This document shows, in pieces, positions 1-8,840 of a stretch of DNA of 64,000 nucleotides (positions are counted from its first letter, which is position 1; the number at the start of each line of letters is the position of its first letter). The position numbers were made by a program, and so were the translations under genes. The notes under the pieces are model-generated. The model was not told the origin of the DNA. It searched no databases and was given only the letters and a program-made list of their open reading frames with translations. Location: positions 1 to 64,000 of the forward strand of contig JAAYVI010000029.1 of assembly GCA_012517235.1 (NCBI GenBank). Direction: 5' to 3'. This stretch comes from Elusimicrobiota bacterium (GTDB lineage: Bacteria > Elusimicrobiota > Elusimicrobia > Elusimicrobiales > UBA9959).

Positions 1-249
1 AGCTTCTATGTCCGTTTTTTTATCTTCTTCAAAATATAATTTGCCTTTCTTGGCTCTGACGGTTTTTTTAATTAATTTTGGAGATAAATTTAAATTTCCG
101 AGAACTTTGACTTCCGTTATTTCCCATGGCCCGGATGAGAAATCGTCTTCTTGAACCGCCGAGGCGGTTTGAGTCGATACGCCCGAAGATTGAAGCTCTT
201 GAGATTGGACGGATAATGCCGACAAAAGCAAAAAAAATAGTATATTCAT
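1..249 (-). CDS. bamA: BamA/Omp85 outer-membrane assembly factor, N-terminal fragment
   Basis: This is the first 83 codons of a leftward gene that runs off the window; it was translated by hand from the complement. It begins with a signal peptide (MNILFFLLLSALSVQSQ) and a short low-complexity linker. It then enters a POTRA-like segment containing EVKVLGNLNLSPKLI and KKGKLYFEED, the usual start of the first POTRA domain of BamA, which inserts beta-barrel proteins into the outer membrane. A GGAGAATC ribosome site lies just before the ATG. In many bacteria bamA directly precedes ompH and lpxD; here it points away from them, with phoH in between. A different POTRA protein (TamA-like) cannot be excluded from this fragment. 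Confidence 0.72.
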   Translation of the reverse strand, partial: MNILFFLLLSALSVQSQELQSSGVSTQTASAVQEDDFSSGPWEITEVKVLGNLNLSPKLIKKTVRAKKGKLYFEEDKKTDIEA

Positions 250-348
250 TGATTCTCCTGTATGATTATAATAACTTTTTTAGGCCTTGTTTGACAATTT
301 TTGTTATAATAATAAAACCGCAATATTGGCGGATAAACGGAGACGGAA

Positions 349-1650
349 ATGAAAAAAACATACATATTAGACACCAATGTTTTAATACACGATCCTCTTT
401 CTTTCACAAAGTTCGAAGATAATGTCGTGATAATCCCGATAGCGGTAATAGAAGAATTGGATACTTTTAAAAATCATTCCGACGAAAAAGGTAAAAATGT
501 CAGAATAGTTTCCAGAAAATTAGACGAACTCAGAGATTTCGGCCGTCTGGATAAAGGAGTTAAAACCAAAGACGGAGGAGTTATAAAAGTTCTCTTGGAC
601 GGCAAGGATACTTTGCCGGGAAAATTCACATTGAATCAAATGGACAATAGGATATTGTCCGCCGCCTACGGTATTTCAAAAAAAGAAAAGAACGCCGTTT
701 TAGTTACAAAAGACATAAATCTTAGGCTTAAAGCGGAAGCGATAGGTCTTAAAGCCGAAGATTATGAAAGCGGAAAAGTAAACATAGACGAACTCTATTC
801 GGGCATAGCTTCGGTTAACGCTCCTTCTTTGTTTATAGATTCCCTTTATAAGGAAAAAATAGCACAAAATCCTTTGGATGAAAAAGTTCCGAACGAATTT
901 TTGATAATCCATTCCAGCGAAGATTCCAAAAAAACCGCAATGGCCAGAGTGGATCCTCATGACCCTTCTAAAATAAAGATTATTTCCGGGGAGCATGCTC
1001 CGTGGGGAATAAAACCTCTAAACAAAGAGCAGAGATTCGCGATGGAGCTTCTTTTGGACGAAAACATAAAATTGGTTACTTTGCTCGGAACCGCCGGAAC
1101 CGGAAAAACATTGGTTTCTTTGGCCTGCGGACTTCAAAAAGCCGTGGACGAGAATGTGTACAGACGTCTTATAATATGCCGATCGGTAATACCGGTAGGA
1201 AAAGACATAGGTTATTTGCCCGGAACAAAAGAGGAAAAGCTTGCCACATGGATGGGAGCCATATACGACAATTTGGAATTTATAATGGATAGGAAACATC
1301 AAGACGACGCTCCAAGCAAATTTGAGTATCTTCTTCAGCAGGAAAAACTCGAAATCGCTTCCGTTACTCATATCAGAGGCAGGTCTCTTCCGAAGCAATA
1401 TATGATAGTAGACGACGCTCAAAATCTTACTCCTCACGAAATAAAAACCATATTGAGCAGAGCCGGAGACGGCACAAAAGTTGTCGTGACGGGAGATCCT
1501 TATCAGATAGACAATCCGTATTTGGACGTCGCTTCAAACGGTTTGACTTATATAGTCGATAGGTTTAGAGGTCAAAAGATATACGGACATTTGACTTTTA
1601 CAAAGACCGAGAGAAGCGAATTGGCTGCTTTGGTCGCAGAATTAATGTAA
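349..1650 (+). CDS. PIN domain-PhoH family ATPase
   Basis: The 433-residue protein joins an N-terminal PIN ribonuclease-type domain (YILDTNVLIHD near residue 5, acidic residues around EELDTFK) to a C-terminal PhoH-type P-loop ATPase. The Walker A motif is GTAGTGKT at about residue 247 and the Walker B-like stretch is MIVDDAQNLTP. This PhoH2/YlaK-like architecture is linked to RNA unwinding and cleavage in other bacteria. Length and domain order are normal. The gene is monocistronic and diverges from the bamA fragment across a 99-bp AT-rich spacer that should hold both promoters, but no well-spaced -35/-10 pair stands out on the plus strand. Confidence 0.9.
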   Translation: MKKTYILDTNVLIHDPLSFTKFEDNVVIIPIAVIEELDTFKNHSDEKGKNVRIVSRKLDELRDFGRLDKGVKTKDGGVIKVLLDGKDTLPGKFTLNQMDNRILSAAYGISKKEKNAVLVTKDINLRLKAEAIGLKAEDYESGKVNIDELYSGIASVNAPSLFIDSLYKEKIAQNPLDEKVPNEFLIIHSSEDSKKTAMARVDPHDPSKIKIISGEHAPWGIKPLNKEQRFAMELLLDENIKLVTLLGTAGTGKTLVSLACGLQKAVDENVYRRLIICRSVIPVGKDIGYLPGTKEEKLATWMGAIYDNLEFIMDRKHQDDAPSKFEYLLQQEKLEIASVTHIRGRSLPKQYMIVDDAQNLTPHEIKTILSRAGDGTKVVVTGDPYQIDNPYLDVASNGLTYIVDRFRGQKIYGHLTFTKTERSELAALVAELM

Positions 1651-1720
1651 CATCGGTTATTTTAAACATTTATTTCTTTTAGAACTTTATTTTTCCAAAA
1701 AGGTAATTTCGTTTTTTTCT

Positions 1721-1757
1721 ATTGCCATACGTCTACGCATCTATGCATCTAATTTCT
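1721..1757. repeat. Dispersed intergenic repeat, copy 1
   Basis: The stretch between phoH and ompH contains TTGCCATACGTCTACGCATC followed by TATGCATCTAAT. A closely similar string (TTGCTATACGTCCACACATC) recurs in the non-coding region near 29463. The shared core is TTGCYATACGTCYACRCATCTA. The function is unknown. Confidence 0.5.
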
Positions 1758-1770
1758 TCGCTTTCGATTC

Positions 1771-1799
1771 TTGATATTGCCTTTATTAATATATAGAAT
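1771..1799 (+). promoter_or_regulatory. Predicted sigma70-type promoter for the ompH-lpx operon
   Basis: TTGATA (1771-1776) and TAGAAT (1794-1799) are separated by 17 bp. The expected start of transcription would fall within a few bases of the ompH ATG at 1808, so this mRNA would be leaderless or nearly so. No clear Shine-Dalgarno sequence precedes that ATG. Confidence 0.5.
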
Positions 1800-1807
1800 T
1801 TAGAGAT

Positions 1808-2599
1808 ATGAAGCCGTTTCTTCGTTTTTTAATTATTGCGTCTTTATCGGCGGGTTCTTGTTTTGCCATAGAACTTTCTTTGGAAGAAAATAAAGCGGAA
1901 AGCGGCACGGTTGGATATGTGGATATAGAAAAAGTTTTCAAACTTTATCCTCTTACAAAATCTTCGAAAGACAAGTTTAAAGAAAAAATAGAAGAAAGAA
2001 GAAAAATTTTAGAAGCAAAATCGGCGGAAATAGAGGAAATGAAAGCGAAAGCCGTAAGACTTAGACAGGAAAAAGAATTTGCGGAAAGTTTTAAAAATAT
2101 GATGGAAACCGCGCAGAAAGCGGCTCAGTCTCTAAACTTAAAACAGTCGACCGTTTCGGATTCCGTAGAGATATCTTCGGACGCTTTAATATCGCCTTCT
2201 TCGGCGGCGGCTGCGGCCGTTTCGCTTTCTTCTTCTTCGGCTCAATCGTCTTCGCCTTTAATATCTTTGCCCGGGGTAGGAGATTTGCCTTTGAATCATT
2301 TCAAATTTTCCGTTTCCACTTCTCCCGCCGAGGTAGAATTTGCTTTAAACTCTCTTAACGCTTCGATATTGGCCGCTCAGGCTTCTCTGGAAGAAACGAG
2401 AAAGAAATTTGACGCGGAAATGCTCGAATATCAAGAAGACGAAACTGAGAAGATATTGGGAAAAATTTATATAAAACTCAAGGAAGTTTCCGTAAAAGAA
2501 GGCGTAAGCGTCGTCGTAGATAAAAAATCCATACTTTTCGGTCATAAAGCCGTGGATCTTACCGATAAGCTTATAAAGGAATTAAAAGAGGATTATTGA
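1808..2599 (+). CDS. OmpH/Skp-family periplasmic chaperone
   Basis: This 263-residue protein starts with a signal peptide (MKPFLRFLIIASLSAGSCFA). The OmpH signature VGYVDIEKVFKLYP follows, then a long charged coiled coil. The C-terminal part (KEGVSVVVDKKSILFG) matches the end of the Skp fold. Skp-type chaperones escort unfolded outer-membrane proteins through the periplasm. The protein is about 90 residues longer than typical Skp because of a Ser/Ala-rich, Pro-containing insertion (about residues 105-160) between the two helical arms. Its stop overlaps the lpxD start (TGATG), so it heads the lipid A operon. Confidence 0.85.
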   Translation: MKPFLRFLIIASLSAGSCFAIELSLEENKAESGTVGYVDIEKVFKLYPLTKSSKDKFKEKIEERRKILEAKSAEIEEMKAKAVRLRQEKEFAESFKNMMETAQKAAQSLNLKQSTVSDSVEISSDALISPSSAAAAAVSLSSSSAQSSSPLISLPGVGDLPLNHFKFSVSTSPAEVEFALNSLNASILAAQASLEETRKKFDAEMLEYQEDETEKILGKIYIKLKEVSVKEGVSVVVDKKSILFGHKAVDLTDKLIKELKEDY

Positions 2600-3639
2600 T
2601 GCTTTTTTCCCTTAAAGATTTGGCCGTTTTTTTGGACGGGAAACTTGTTGGCGATCCTTCGGCCCAAATAACCGGAGTTAATTCTCCGGATAAAGCGGGT
2701 CCCAAGGAAGTATGTTATTTGGAAAAAACCGAAAATTTGGAATTGGCCGCTATTAAAGCCGGCTGCGTAATATTGAGCGAAAAAGAATTATCCTCTCCGG
2801 TTTTTCCTTTTCCGGTAATTTTTGTTAAAAATCCCAAACTTGCTTTTGCCAAAATTCTCGGAGAAATAGAAAAAGAAAAACTTTCTTACTATAAGCCGGG
2901 TATTTCTCCACTGGCTTATGTTTCTAAGAGCGCAAAAATATCTCAAAGCGCTCATATAGGACCTTTTTGCCACATAGAAGAAAATGCTTTTGTGGGAGAT
3001 AATTGTATTTTAATTTCCGGAGTTTATCTCGGAAAAAATTCTTCTTTGGGGAAAAATTGTCTTATTTATTCCAATGTTTCCATAAGAGAGGGATGTTTAA
3101 TAGATAAAGATTGCATAATACATTGCGGTTGCGTAATCGGTTCGGACGGATACGGCTATGTGCCTTGCGAAAAAGGTCATATTAAGATGCCTCAAATAGG
3201 GGCCGTAAAAATAGGGGAAAGATGCGAATTGGGCGCCAATGTCTGCGTAGACAGAGCTACGATGGGGTTTACCGAGATAGGAGAGGGATGTAAAATAGAC
3301 AATTTGGTTCACATTGCGCATAATGTCAAAATAGGGAAAAATTGCCTTATAATAGCGCAAGCCGGAATAGCCGGCTCGTCAAAAATAGGAGACAATGTAA
3401 TAATAGCCGGTCAGGCTGGAATTTCGGATCATGTTGAGATAGGCGACAATAGCATAATAATGGCTAAAACGGGAGTTATGGGCAAGGTAAAGCCGGGAAG
3501 CGTTTTATTCGGATATTTAGGCCGCCCCAGAGGGGAATATATGAGAATAGAAGCTCTTCTTTCAAAGCTCCCCGATTTTTTTAACTTTTATAAAAAAGCC
3601 AAGAAACTTATAGATTTAGATGAGAAAAACAATCGCTAA
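2599..3639 (+). CDS. lpxD: UDP-3-O-acylglucosamine N-acyltransferase LpxD
   Basis: LpxD adds the second acyl chain, from acyl-ACP, to UDP-3-O-acyl-glucosamine in lipid A synthesis. The 346-residue protein has the N-terminal uridine-binding domain (to about residue 100) followed by left-handed beta-helix hexapeptide repeats (GPFCHIEENAFVGDN, IGEGCKIDNLVHIAHNVKIG). The catalytic histidine is expected in the IAHNVKIG segment. The preferred start is the ATG at 2599, which overlaps the ompH stop; a TTG one codon earlier is less likely. The 3' end overlaps lpxC by 20 bp. Confidence 0.95.
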   Translation: MLFSLKDLAVFLDGKLVGDPSAQITGVNSPDKAGPKEVCYLEKTENLELAAIKAGCVILSEKELSSPVFPFPVIFVKNPKLAFAKILGEIEKEKLSYYKPGISPLAYVSKSAKISQSAHIGPFCHIEENAFVGDNCILISGVYLGKNSSLGKNCLIYSNVSIREGCLIDKDCIIHCGCVIGSDGYGYVPCEKGHIKMPQIGAVKIGERCELGANVCVDRATMGFTEIGEGCKIDNLVHIAHNVKIGKNCLIIAQAGIAGSSKIGDNVIIAGQAGISDHVEIGDNSIIMAKTGVMGKVKPGSVLFGYLGRPRGEYMRIEALLSKLPDFFNFYKKAKKLIDLDEKNNR

Positions 3640-4438
3640 AAAATTTTCTTTGGAAGGCATAGGTCTTCATAAAGGCGAAAGAAGTTTTTTGACGGTTTTC
3701 CCTTTGATTGAGCCTTGCGGAATAAGATTTCTTTACGAAGGCGAAATAATAGAAGCCGATATTAAAAATCTGACTTCTACGGTAAGAGGGACAAATTTGG
3801 GAACCGGCGGTAATATCGTTTATACCGTAGAACATTTGCTTTCGGCATTTTTTGCTTTGGGAATAGACGATGCGGAGATAAAAACGGAGGGATGCGAGCC
3901 GCCGGCAATGGACGGCTCAGCCTTGCCTTTCGCGAAACTTATCTTAAATTGCGCAATAAAGGAAAAAAATCAAAACTCCAAACCTTCTTTTTCGGTTTCA
4001 AAAAAAATTTCTTTTTCACATAAAGATTCTTTTTACGAAATAGCTCCTTCTCAAGATTTCGAATTGGAAGTCATATACGAAAACAGTCATCCTATGATAG
4101 GAAAGCAGAGATTTTTAGCTAAAATAAATCCGGACACATATATTGCCGAAATAGCTCCGGCGAGAACTTTCGGCTTTAAACATGAAATAGAGTATCTCAG
4201 AAAAAATAATTTGGCTTTGGGCGGGACTCTCGATAATGCGGTAGTCTTAGACGAAAAAGGTATTTTAAATCCTTCGGGATTGAGATTTAAAGACGAATTT
4301 GTTAGACATAAGGCTTTGGATTTGCTCGGCGATTTGTCTTTGACGGGCTTTAAGTTCGAAAAAGTTAAGATATCGGCCAATAGACCTTCGCACGAGGCAA
4401 ACGCTTATTTTGCCAAATTTTTAAAGGAGATGAAATGA
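3620..4438 (+). CDS. lpxC: UDP-3-O-acyl-N-acetylglucosamine deacetylase LpxC
   Basis: LpxC is the zinc deacetylase that commits UDP-sugar to lipid A. The 272-residue protein has the conserved EHLLSA motif (Glu71, His72), MDGSALPF near residue 98, RTFGF, the zinc/catalytic block RHKALDLLGDL (His230, Asp234, Asp238) and SHEANAYF (His258). It is slightly shorter than the usual 300 residues but no key residue is missing. Its start lies inside lpxD and its stop overlaps the fabZ start (ATGA), showing translational coupling. Confidence 0.96.
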   Translation: MRKTIAKKFSLEGIGLHKGERSFLTVFPLIEPCGIRFLYEGEIIEADIKNLTSTVRGTNLGTGGNIVYTVEHLLSAFFALGIDDAEIKTEGCEPPAMDGSALPFAKLILNCAIKEKNQNSKPSFSVSKKISFSHKDSFYEIAPSQDFELEVIYENSHPMIGKQRFLAKINPDTYIAEIAPARTFGFKHEIEYLRKNNLALGGTLDNAVVLDEKGILNPSGLRFKDEFVRHKALDLLGDLSLTGFKFEKVKISANRPSHEANAYFAKFLKEMK

Positions 4439-4884
4439 AACCGGAAAGAAAACCGATAAGAGTTTTAAATAGCGAAGAGATAGTCAAAATAATACCTCAC
4501 AGATATCCCTTTTTAATGATAGACAAAGTTGAAATTATTCAAGAAAATAAAAGAGGGATAGGCATAAAATGCGTAAGCGCAAACGAGCTTTACTTTCACG
4601 GTCATTTTCCCGAAAAACCCATAATGCCGGGAGTTTTGATTTTAGAGGCGATGGCTCAAACATCGGCGGCCATGATTATGGGTTTGCCGGAGATGAGCGG
4701 AAAATTCGCTTATTTTGCCGGGATAAATAAAGCGAAATTCAGAAGGCAGGTAATTCCCGGAGATACGCTTCTATTGGACGTAGAAATAGTAAAAATAAAA
4801 TCCAAAATAGGAAAAGTAAAAGGCGAGGCTTACGTGGGAGACGAACTTGCCTGCGAAGCGGAACTCGTTTTTGCGATAGATTGA
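4435..4884 (+). CDS. fabZ: 3-hydroxyacyl-ACP dehydratase FabZ
   Basis: FabZ dehydrates 3-hydroxyacyl-ACP during fatty acid elongation and competes with LpxA for the same substrate, so it often sits among the lpx genes. The 149-residue hotdog-fold protein carries PHRYPFLMIDKV, the catalytic histidine in GHFPEKPIMPG (His57) and the glutamate in LILEAMAQTSA (Glu71). The length is normal. It shares an ATGA overlap with lpxC upstream and is followed after 17 bp by lpxA. Confidence 0.96.
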   Translation: MKPERKPIRVLNSEEIVKIIPHRYPFLMIDKVEIIQENKRGIGIKCVSANELYFHGHFPEKPIMPGVLILEAMAQTSAAMIMGLPEMSGKFAYFAGINKAKFRRQVIPGDTLLLDVEIVKIKSKIGKVKGEAYVGDELACEAELVFAID

Positions 4885-4901
4885 TTTTAAGGAGAAACAT
4901 C

Positions 4902-5699
4902 ATGACAAAAATACATCCGAGCGCCGTAATAAGTCCGGACGCGAAAATAGCGGACGGAGTGGAAATAGGACCTTACTCAGTGATAGGTCCGGAAGTGGAA
5001 ATAGGAGAAGGCACTTATGTCGGACCTCATTGCGTAATAGAGTATTCTAAAATAGGAAAAAGAAACAATATTTTTGCTTCGGCTTTCATAGGCGCTCCTC
5101 CTCAGGATTATAAATATCACGGGGAAAAAACCTATTTGGAAATAGGCGACGAAAACCTTATACGAGAAGGAGTATCTCTTCATAGAGGTTCGCCTTTGAC
5201 CGGACTTACAAAAATAGGTTCGGGCTGCTTTTTTATGGCCAATTCCCATGTCGGTCACGATTGCCGACTGGGAAACGGGATAATAATGGTTAATTCGGCC
5301 GCCGCCGCCGGACATACTCACATAGGAGATAAAGCGATAATTTCCGGTCTTGTCGGTATTCATCAATTTACAAGAATAGGAAAATACGCCATGCTTTCAG
5401 GCGGTTCTATGGCCAATTTGGATATTATTCCTTATGTTACCGCTCAAGGAGACAGGGCCAGACCGGTGGGTCTTAACGTAGTCGGTCTTAAAAGAAACGG
5501 TTTCTCTACCGAAGCGATAAAAGCCATAAAACATGTTTTTAAAACATTGTTTTTCAAAAATCTAAAAATGAAAGAAGCTTTGGATAAATTATATGCGGAA
5601 AATCTTCCGAAAGAGGCCGTAGAGATACTCGATTTTTGTAAAGAAAGCAAGAGAGGCATAGCAAGGCCCAGATTGAACGCTTACTGCGAAATAGAATGA
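4902..5699 (+). CDS. lpxA: Acyl-ACP:UDP-N-acetylglucosamine O-acyltransferase LpxA
   Basis: LpxA performs the first step of lipid A synthesis. The 265-residue protein is a run of hexapeptide repeats (IHPSAVISPDAKIADGVEIG) with the catalytic-histidine segment MANSHVGHDC and a C-terminal helical domain (LDKLYAENLPKEAVEILDF). I chose the ATG at 4902 because AAGGAG lies just upstream; an in-frame upstream start at 4881 would add seven residues unlike the family N-terminus. The last codons overlap lpxI through ATGA. Confidence 0.95.
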   Translation: MTKIHPSAVISPDAKIADGVEIGPYSVIGPEVEIGEGTYVGPHCVIEYSKIGKRNNIFASAFIGAPPQDYKYHGEKTYLEIGDENLIREGVSLHRGSPLTGLTKIGSGCFFMANSHVGHDCRLGNGIIMVNSAAAAGHTHIGDKAIISGLVGIHQFTRIGKYAMLSGGSMANLDIIPYVTAQGDRARPVGLNVVGLKRNGFSTEAIKAIKHVFKTLFFKNLKMKEALDKLYAENLPKEAVEILDFCKESKRGIARPRLNAYCEIE

Positions 5700-6502
5700 A
5701 TAAAATAGGAATTGTGGCCGGCGGCGGAGATTTGCCGGTTTTAATAGCCAAAGAAGCTTCCTTTAACGGAGCGGAGGTTTATTGCGCCGCTTTCGAAGGG
5801 TTTGCACGCCCGGATATAAAAGAACTTTCCGCCTCCTGCGAATTCTTTAAATTAGGTAAAATACAAGCGCCGATAGATTTTTTCAAAAAAAACGGAGTTC
5901 GAGAGATAATCCTGATAGGAAATATATCTCATATAAATATTTTTCGAGATTTAAATCCCGATTTAAGAGGCGCTTCCCTTTTGCTTGGCTTGAAAGATAA
6001 AAGTCCGATGGGAATTTTCAGGGCCTTGTCTAAAGAATTGGAGAAAGACGGACTTAAACCGGCGGATACTTCTATGTTTTTAAAAGAATCTCTTGCTCAA
6101 AAAGGACTTCTGGCCGGACCTAAGGTTTCTCAGAAAACATACGAAGATCTTTCTTTTGCCATGGAAACGGCTTCTAAAATAGCTTCTTTGGACATAGGGC
6201 TTAGCGTCGCCGTTAAAGATAAAGCGGTAATAGCGGTCGAAGCCGCGGAAGGAACCGACGCTTGCATAAAAAGAGCGGGTGAAATTTTAGGCGGTTCCAA
6301 AGGATTTGTATTGGGCAAAGCCGCAAGGCCAAATCAAGATTTTAGATTCGATTTGCCGGTAATAGGCAAAACCACCGTAGAAAATCTGCTTCAAGCAGGA
6401 GGATATGCTTTGGCCGTCGAATCTCAAAAAACTTTGATAGTCAATAAGAAAGAAACATTGGATTTTGCTTCGGAAAAAAATATTTCGATTATAGGTTTTT
6501 AA
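5696..6502 (+). CDS. lpxI: UDP-2,3-diacylglucosamine pyrophosphatase LpxI
   Basis: LpxI hydrolyses UDP-2,3-diacylglucosamine to lipid X, replacing the unrelated LpxH of enterobacteria. The 268-residue protein (DUF1009 family) starts with the diagnostic KIGIVAGGGDLPVLIA, contains LIGNISHINIFRDL in the middle, and ends in a catalytic domain with AVEGTDACIKRAGEI-like sequence (VEAAEGTDACIKRAGEIL). The order lpxD-fabZ-lpxA-lpxI-lpxB matches other LpxI-using bacteria. A 110-bp gap with no clear terminator follows. Confidence 0.93.
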   Translation: MNKIGIVAGGGDLPVLIAKEASFNGAEVYCAAFEGFARPDIKELSASCEFFKLGKIQAPIDFFKKNGVREIILIGNISHINIFRDLNPDLRGASLLLGLKDKSPMGIFRALSKELEKDGLKPADTSMFLKESLAQKGLLAGPKVSQKTYEDLSFAMETASKIASLDIGLSVAVKDKAVIAVEAAEGTDACIKRAGEILGGSKGFVLGKAARPNQDFRFDLPVIGKTTVENLLQAGGYALAVESQKTLIVNKKETLDFASEKNISIIGF

Positions 6503-6612
6503 TAAAAAGCGTAACAAAGTTTTCAAACCGCAAAATCTTAATTATTAATTTGCTAAAATTAGATTAATGGCTTGTATTCGGCGTTTAAGTTAGCCTTGCG
6601 AGAGGATAAAAT

Positions 6613-7677
6613 ATGACCAAAAGCGGAAAAATTAAATTCGGAGTAGTCGGAGCCGGCAAAATAGGCAATTTCCATGCGAGAACTTTGGCAAAAATGCCGG
6701 AAGTAGAACTTATAGGCGTTTCGGATATAGATATGCTCAGAGCTCAAACCATAGCATGGAACTATAATGCCGTGGCTTATAATAAATACGAAGATCTTTT
6801 TCCGCAGATAGACGCTTTGGTCGTGGCCGTTCCTACGGAATTTCACGCGGAAATAGCCGTAAAAGCGATGAATAAAGGCATACATTGTCTTGTCGAAAAA
6901 CCGATAGCCGATTCCGTGGAAAATGCCAGAAAAATAATGGAAGCAGCGGAAAAAAACAATGTCATTATGCAAGTCGGTCACGTAGAAAGATTTAATCCCG
7001 CCGTAGTAGAGGCTCTTAAACATATAAAAGATCCCATGTATATCAGCATGGAAAGAATGGGGCCTTACGATCCCAGAGTCGCATCTATAGGCGTAACATT
7101 GGATTTGATGATACACGATTTGGACATACTTTTAAGCATGATGAATTCTCCCGTCGAGTCTCTGGAAGCCGTAGGCGCAAGCGTATTGTCTTCTCATGAC
7201 GACATATCGAATGCGAGAATAAAATTTAAGAACGGAGCCATAGCGGATCTTACGGCAAGCAGAATAACTTTCGAAAGGCTTAGAAGAATGAGAGTATACC
7301 AGGATCAAGCTTATATATCCGTAGATTATATAAGTTCCAGAATAAAAATTTATAAAAAGAAAAACGACCCGCCCAAAACTTTAAAAGATATAGAAATTTC
7401 TTCGCCTAAAATAGAAAAAAAAGAGCCGATTAAAGAAGAACTCTATCATATGATAGACTGTATTAAGAATTTTAAAACACCGACCCCCAGCGGCGAAAAA
7501 GGTCTTAACGCGTTAAAACTGGCATTGGAAGTGACAGATAAAATAAAGAGATACGATTTGCCGAGAAATCCGGCCGTAAAAGAAAAATCAAAAATTGCGG
7601 AAACGGTATCCGATTTGGCCAGAGCCGCAAAAATAATAGCCGAGGAAAAGCTTAAGAACAAGGGTATACAAAGATAA
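6613..7677 (+). CDS. Gfo/Idh/MocA-family oxidoreductase
   Basis: The 354-residue protein has an N-terminal NAD(P)-binding fold (FGVVGAGKIGNFHARTLA), the family motif VEKPIA around residue 95, and a C-terminal alpha/beta domain. The ATG at 6613 is preceded by GAGAGG. Members of this family often sit between lpxA and lpxB. In some bacteria the neighbour GnnA oxidises UDP-GlcNAc so that GnnB can aminate it, but no GnnB-like aminotransferase is next to it here, so a GnnA role is only a possibility. An envelope-sugar oxidoreductase is the safest reading. Confidence 0.85.
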   Translation: MTKSGKIKFGVVGAGKIGNFHARTLAKMPEVELIGVSDIDMLRAQTIAWNYNAVAYNKYEDLFPQIDALVVAVPTEFHAEIAVKAMNKGIHCLVEKPIADSVENARKIMEAAEKNNVIMQVGHVERFNPAVVEALKHIKDPMYISMERMGPYDPRVASIGVTLDLMIHDLDILLSMMNSPVESLEAVGASVLSSHDDISNARIKFKNGAIADLTASRITFERLRRMRVYQDQAYISVDYISSRIKIYKKKNDPPKTLKDIEISSPKIEKKEPIKEELYHMIDCIKNFKTPTPSGEKGLNALKLALEVTDKIKRYDLPRNPAVKEKSKIAETVSDLARAAKIIAEEKLKNKGIQR

Positions 7678-7679
7678 TT

Positions 7680-8840
7680 ATGCCCGAGATAATAAAAACC
7701 AACAAAAATATTTTGATAGTCGCCGGCGACGCTTCCGCCGATATGCACGGCGCAAGTCTAATTTCGGAACTTAAAAAGAAAGACCCCGAACTTTCCGTTT
7801 ATGCCATAGGCGGAGTCAGGATGAAAGCCGTATCCAATCATTTGGTTTACGATTTGGTTTCTCACGGGGCCATAGGTTTCCTGCAAAGCTTCAAGAGCGT
7901 AGCTTTATGGGTTAAATTGATAAAACTCATAAGGAGATTCTTGGAGGAAAAAAAACCGCTATGCGTAATAGCGGTAGATTTTTACGGATTTAATCACCAA
8001 GTTTTAGGTCTTTGCAAGCACAGGAAAATACCGGTTTATTATTATATACCGCCTCAGGTGTGGGCTTCCAGACCGGGCAGAGCAAAAACCGTAGCCGAGT
8101 TATCCAAAGAAATATTTGCGATATTCCCTTTCGAACCCGCCATTTATTCGAAATACGGGGGAAGAGTTTCTTTTTTCGGACATCCTCTATTGGACATAAT
8201 ACCGCCTTCGTTGCCTAAAAAACAATCGGATTTTTCGGAAGCGGCGGAAATTAAAATAGGTATTTTGCCGGGATCCAGAAAAAGCGAGATAGAAAGGCAT
8301 CTGCCTCTTTTTATGGAATGCTTTTCCATAATAAAATCGGTTTATAAAAACGCTTCGGCTAAAATATTTGCCGTACCGGAGACTTCCGATAAAAGAATAT
8401 GCGACTTAATTTCTCAAGCCGGAGGAGATTTGCTTTCTTCTTGCGAAATAATAAGAGAAAGCGATTATAAAAAAAGAGCCGAAAGCGATTTTTGCCTTAC
8501 TTGTTCGGGAACAGCCACTTTGGAAAACGCTTTATTGGGTATTCCTATGATAACGGCTTATATTATGCCGGAGATAAATTATCAGATAGCAAAAAGAATA
8601 ATAAAAGTGCCTTATATATCTTTGGCCAATATAATACTTAAAAAGCCTTTGATAAAAGAATTTGTTCAAAAAAACGCCAAACCCGCATTGATGGCTCAGG
8701 AAGTATTTTCTCTGCTTAATAATCCTCAAAGATATCATGCTTTTTCCGCGGAGTTAATATCTGTTAGAAAAATTTTAGGAGAAGCTCCGGTGGCGGAAAA
8801 AATAGCGGAAAAAATTCTTTCCGGACTTAAAACCGTATGA
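7680..8840 (+). CDS. lpxB: Lipid-A-disaccharide synthase LpxB
   Basis: LpxB joins lipid X and UDP-diacylglucosamine into the lipid A disaccharide at the inner membrane. The 386-residue GT19 enzyme shows ILIVAGDASADMHGA at the N-terminus, YYYIPPQVWASRPGRAK, LPGSRKSEIERHLP and the donor-site CSGTATLENALLG. The start is two bases after the upstream stop, and the end overlaps the next gene (ATGA). lpxK and Kdo transferase genes are not in the window. Confidence 0.95.
   Translation: MPEIIKTNKNILIVAGDASADMHGASLISELKKKDPELSVYAIGGVRMKAVSNHLVYDLVSHGAIGFLQSFKSVALWVKLIKLIRRFLEEKKPLCVIAVDFYGFNHQVLGLCKHRKIPVYYYIPPQVWASRPGRAKTVAELSKEIFAIFPFEPAIYSKYGGRVSFFGHPLLDIIPPSLPKKQSDFSEAAEIKIGILPGSRKSEIERHLPLFMECFSIIKSVYKNASAKIFAVPETSDKRICDLISQAGGDLLSSCEIIRESDYKKRAESDFCLTCSGTATLENALLGIPMITAYIMPEINYQIAKRIIKVPYISLANIILKKPLIKEFVQKNAKPALMAQEVFSLLNNPQRYHAFSAELISVRKILGEAPVAEKIAEKILSGLKTV

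Noticed and set aside
291..310. TTGACA and TATAAT before phoH as a promoter
   Set aside because: Both boxes are perfect, but they are only 8 bp apart, too close to function as a pair.
126..422. A 98-codon plus-strand open frame
   Set aside because: It runs antisense to the bamA start and into phoH, with no similarity to any known family.
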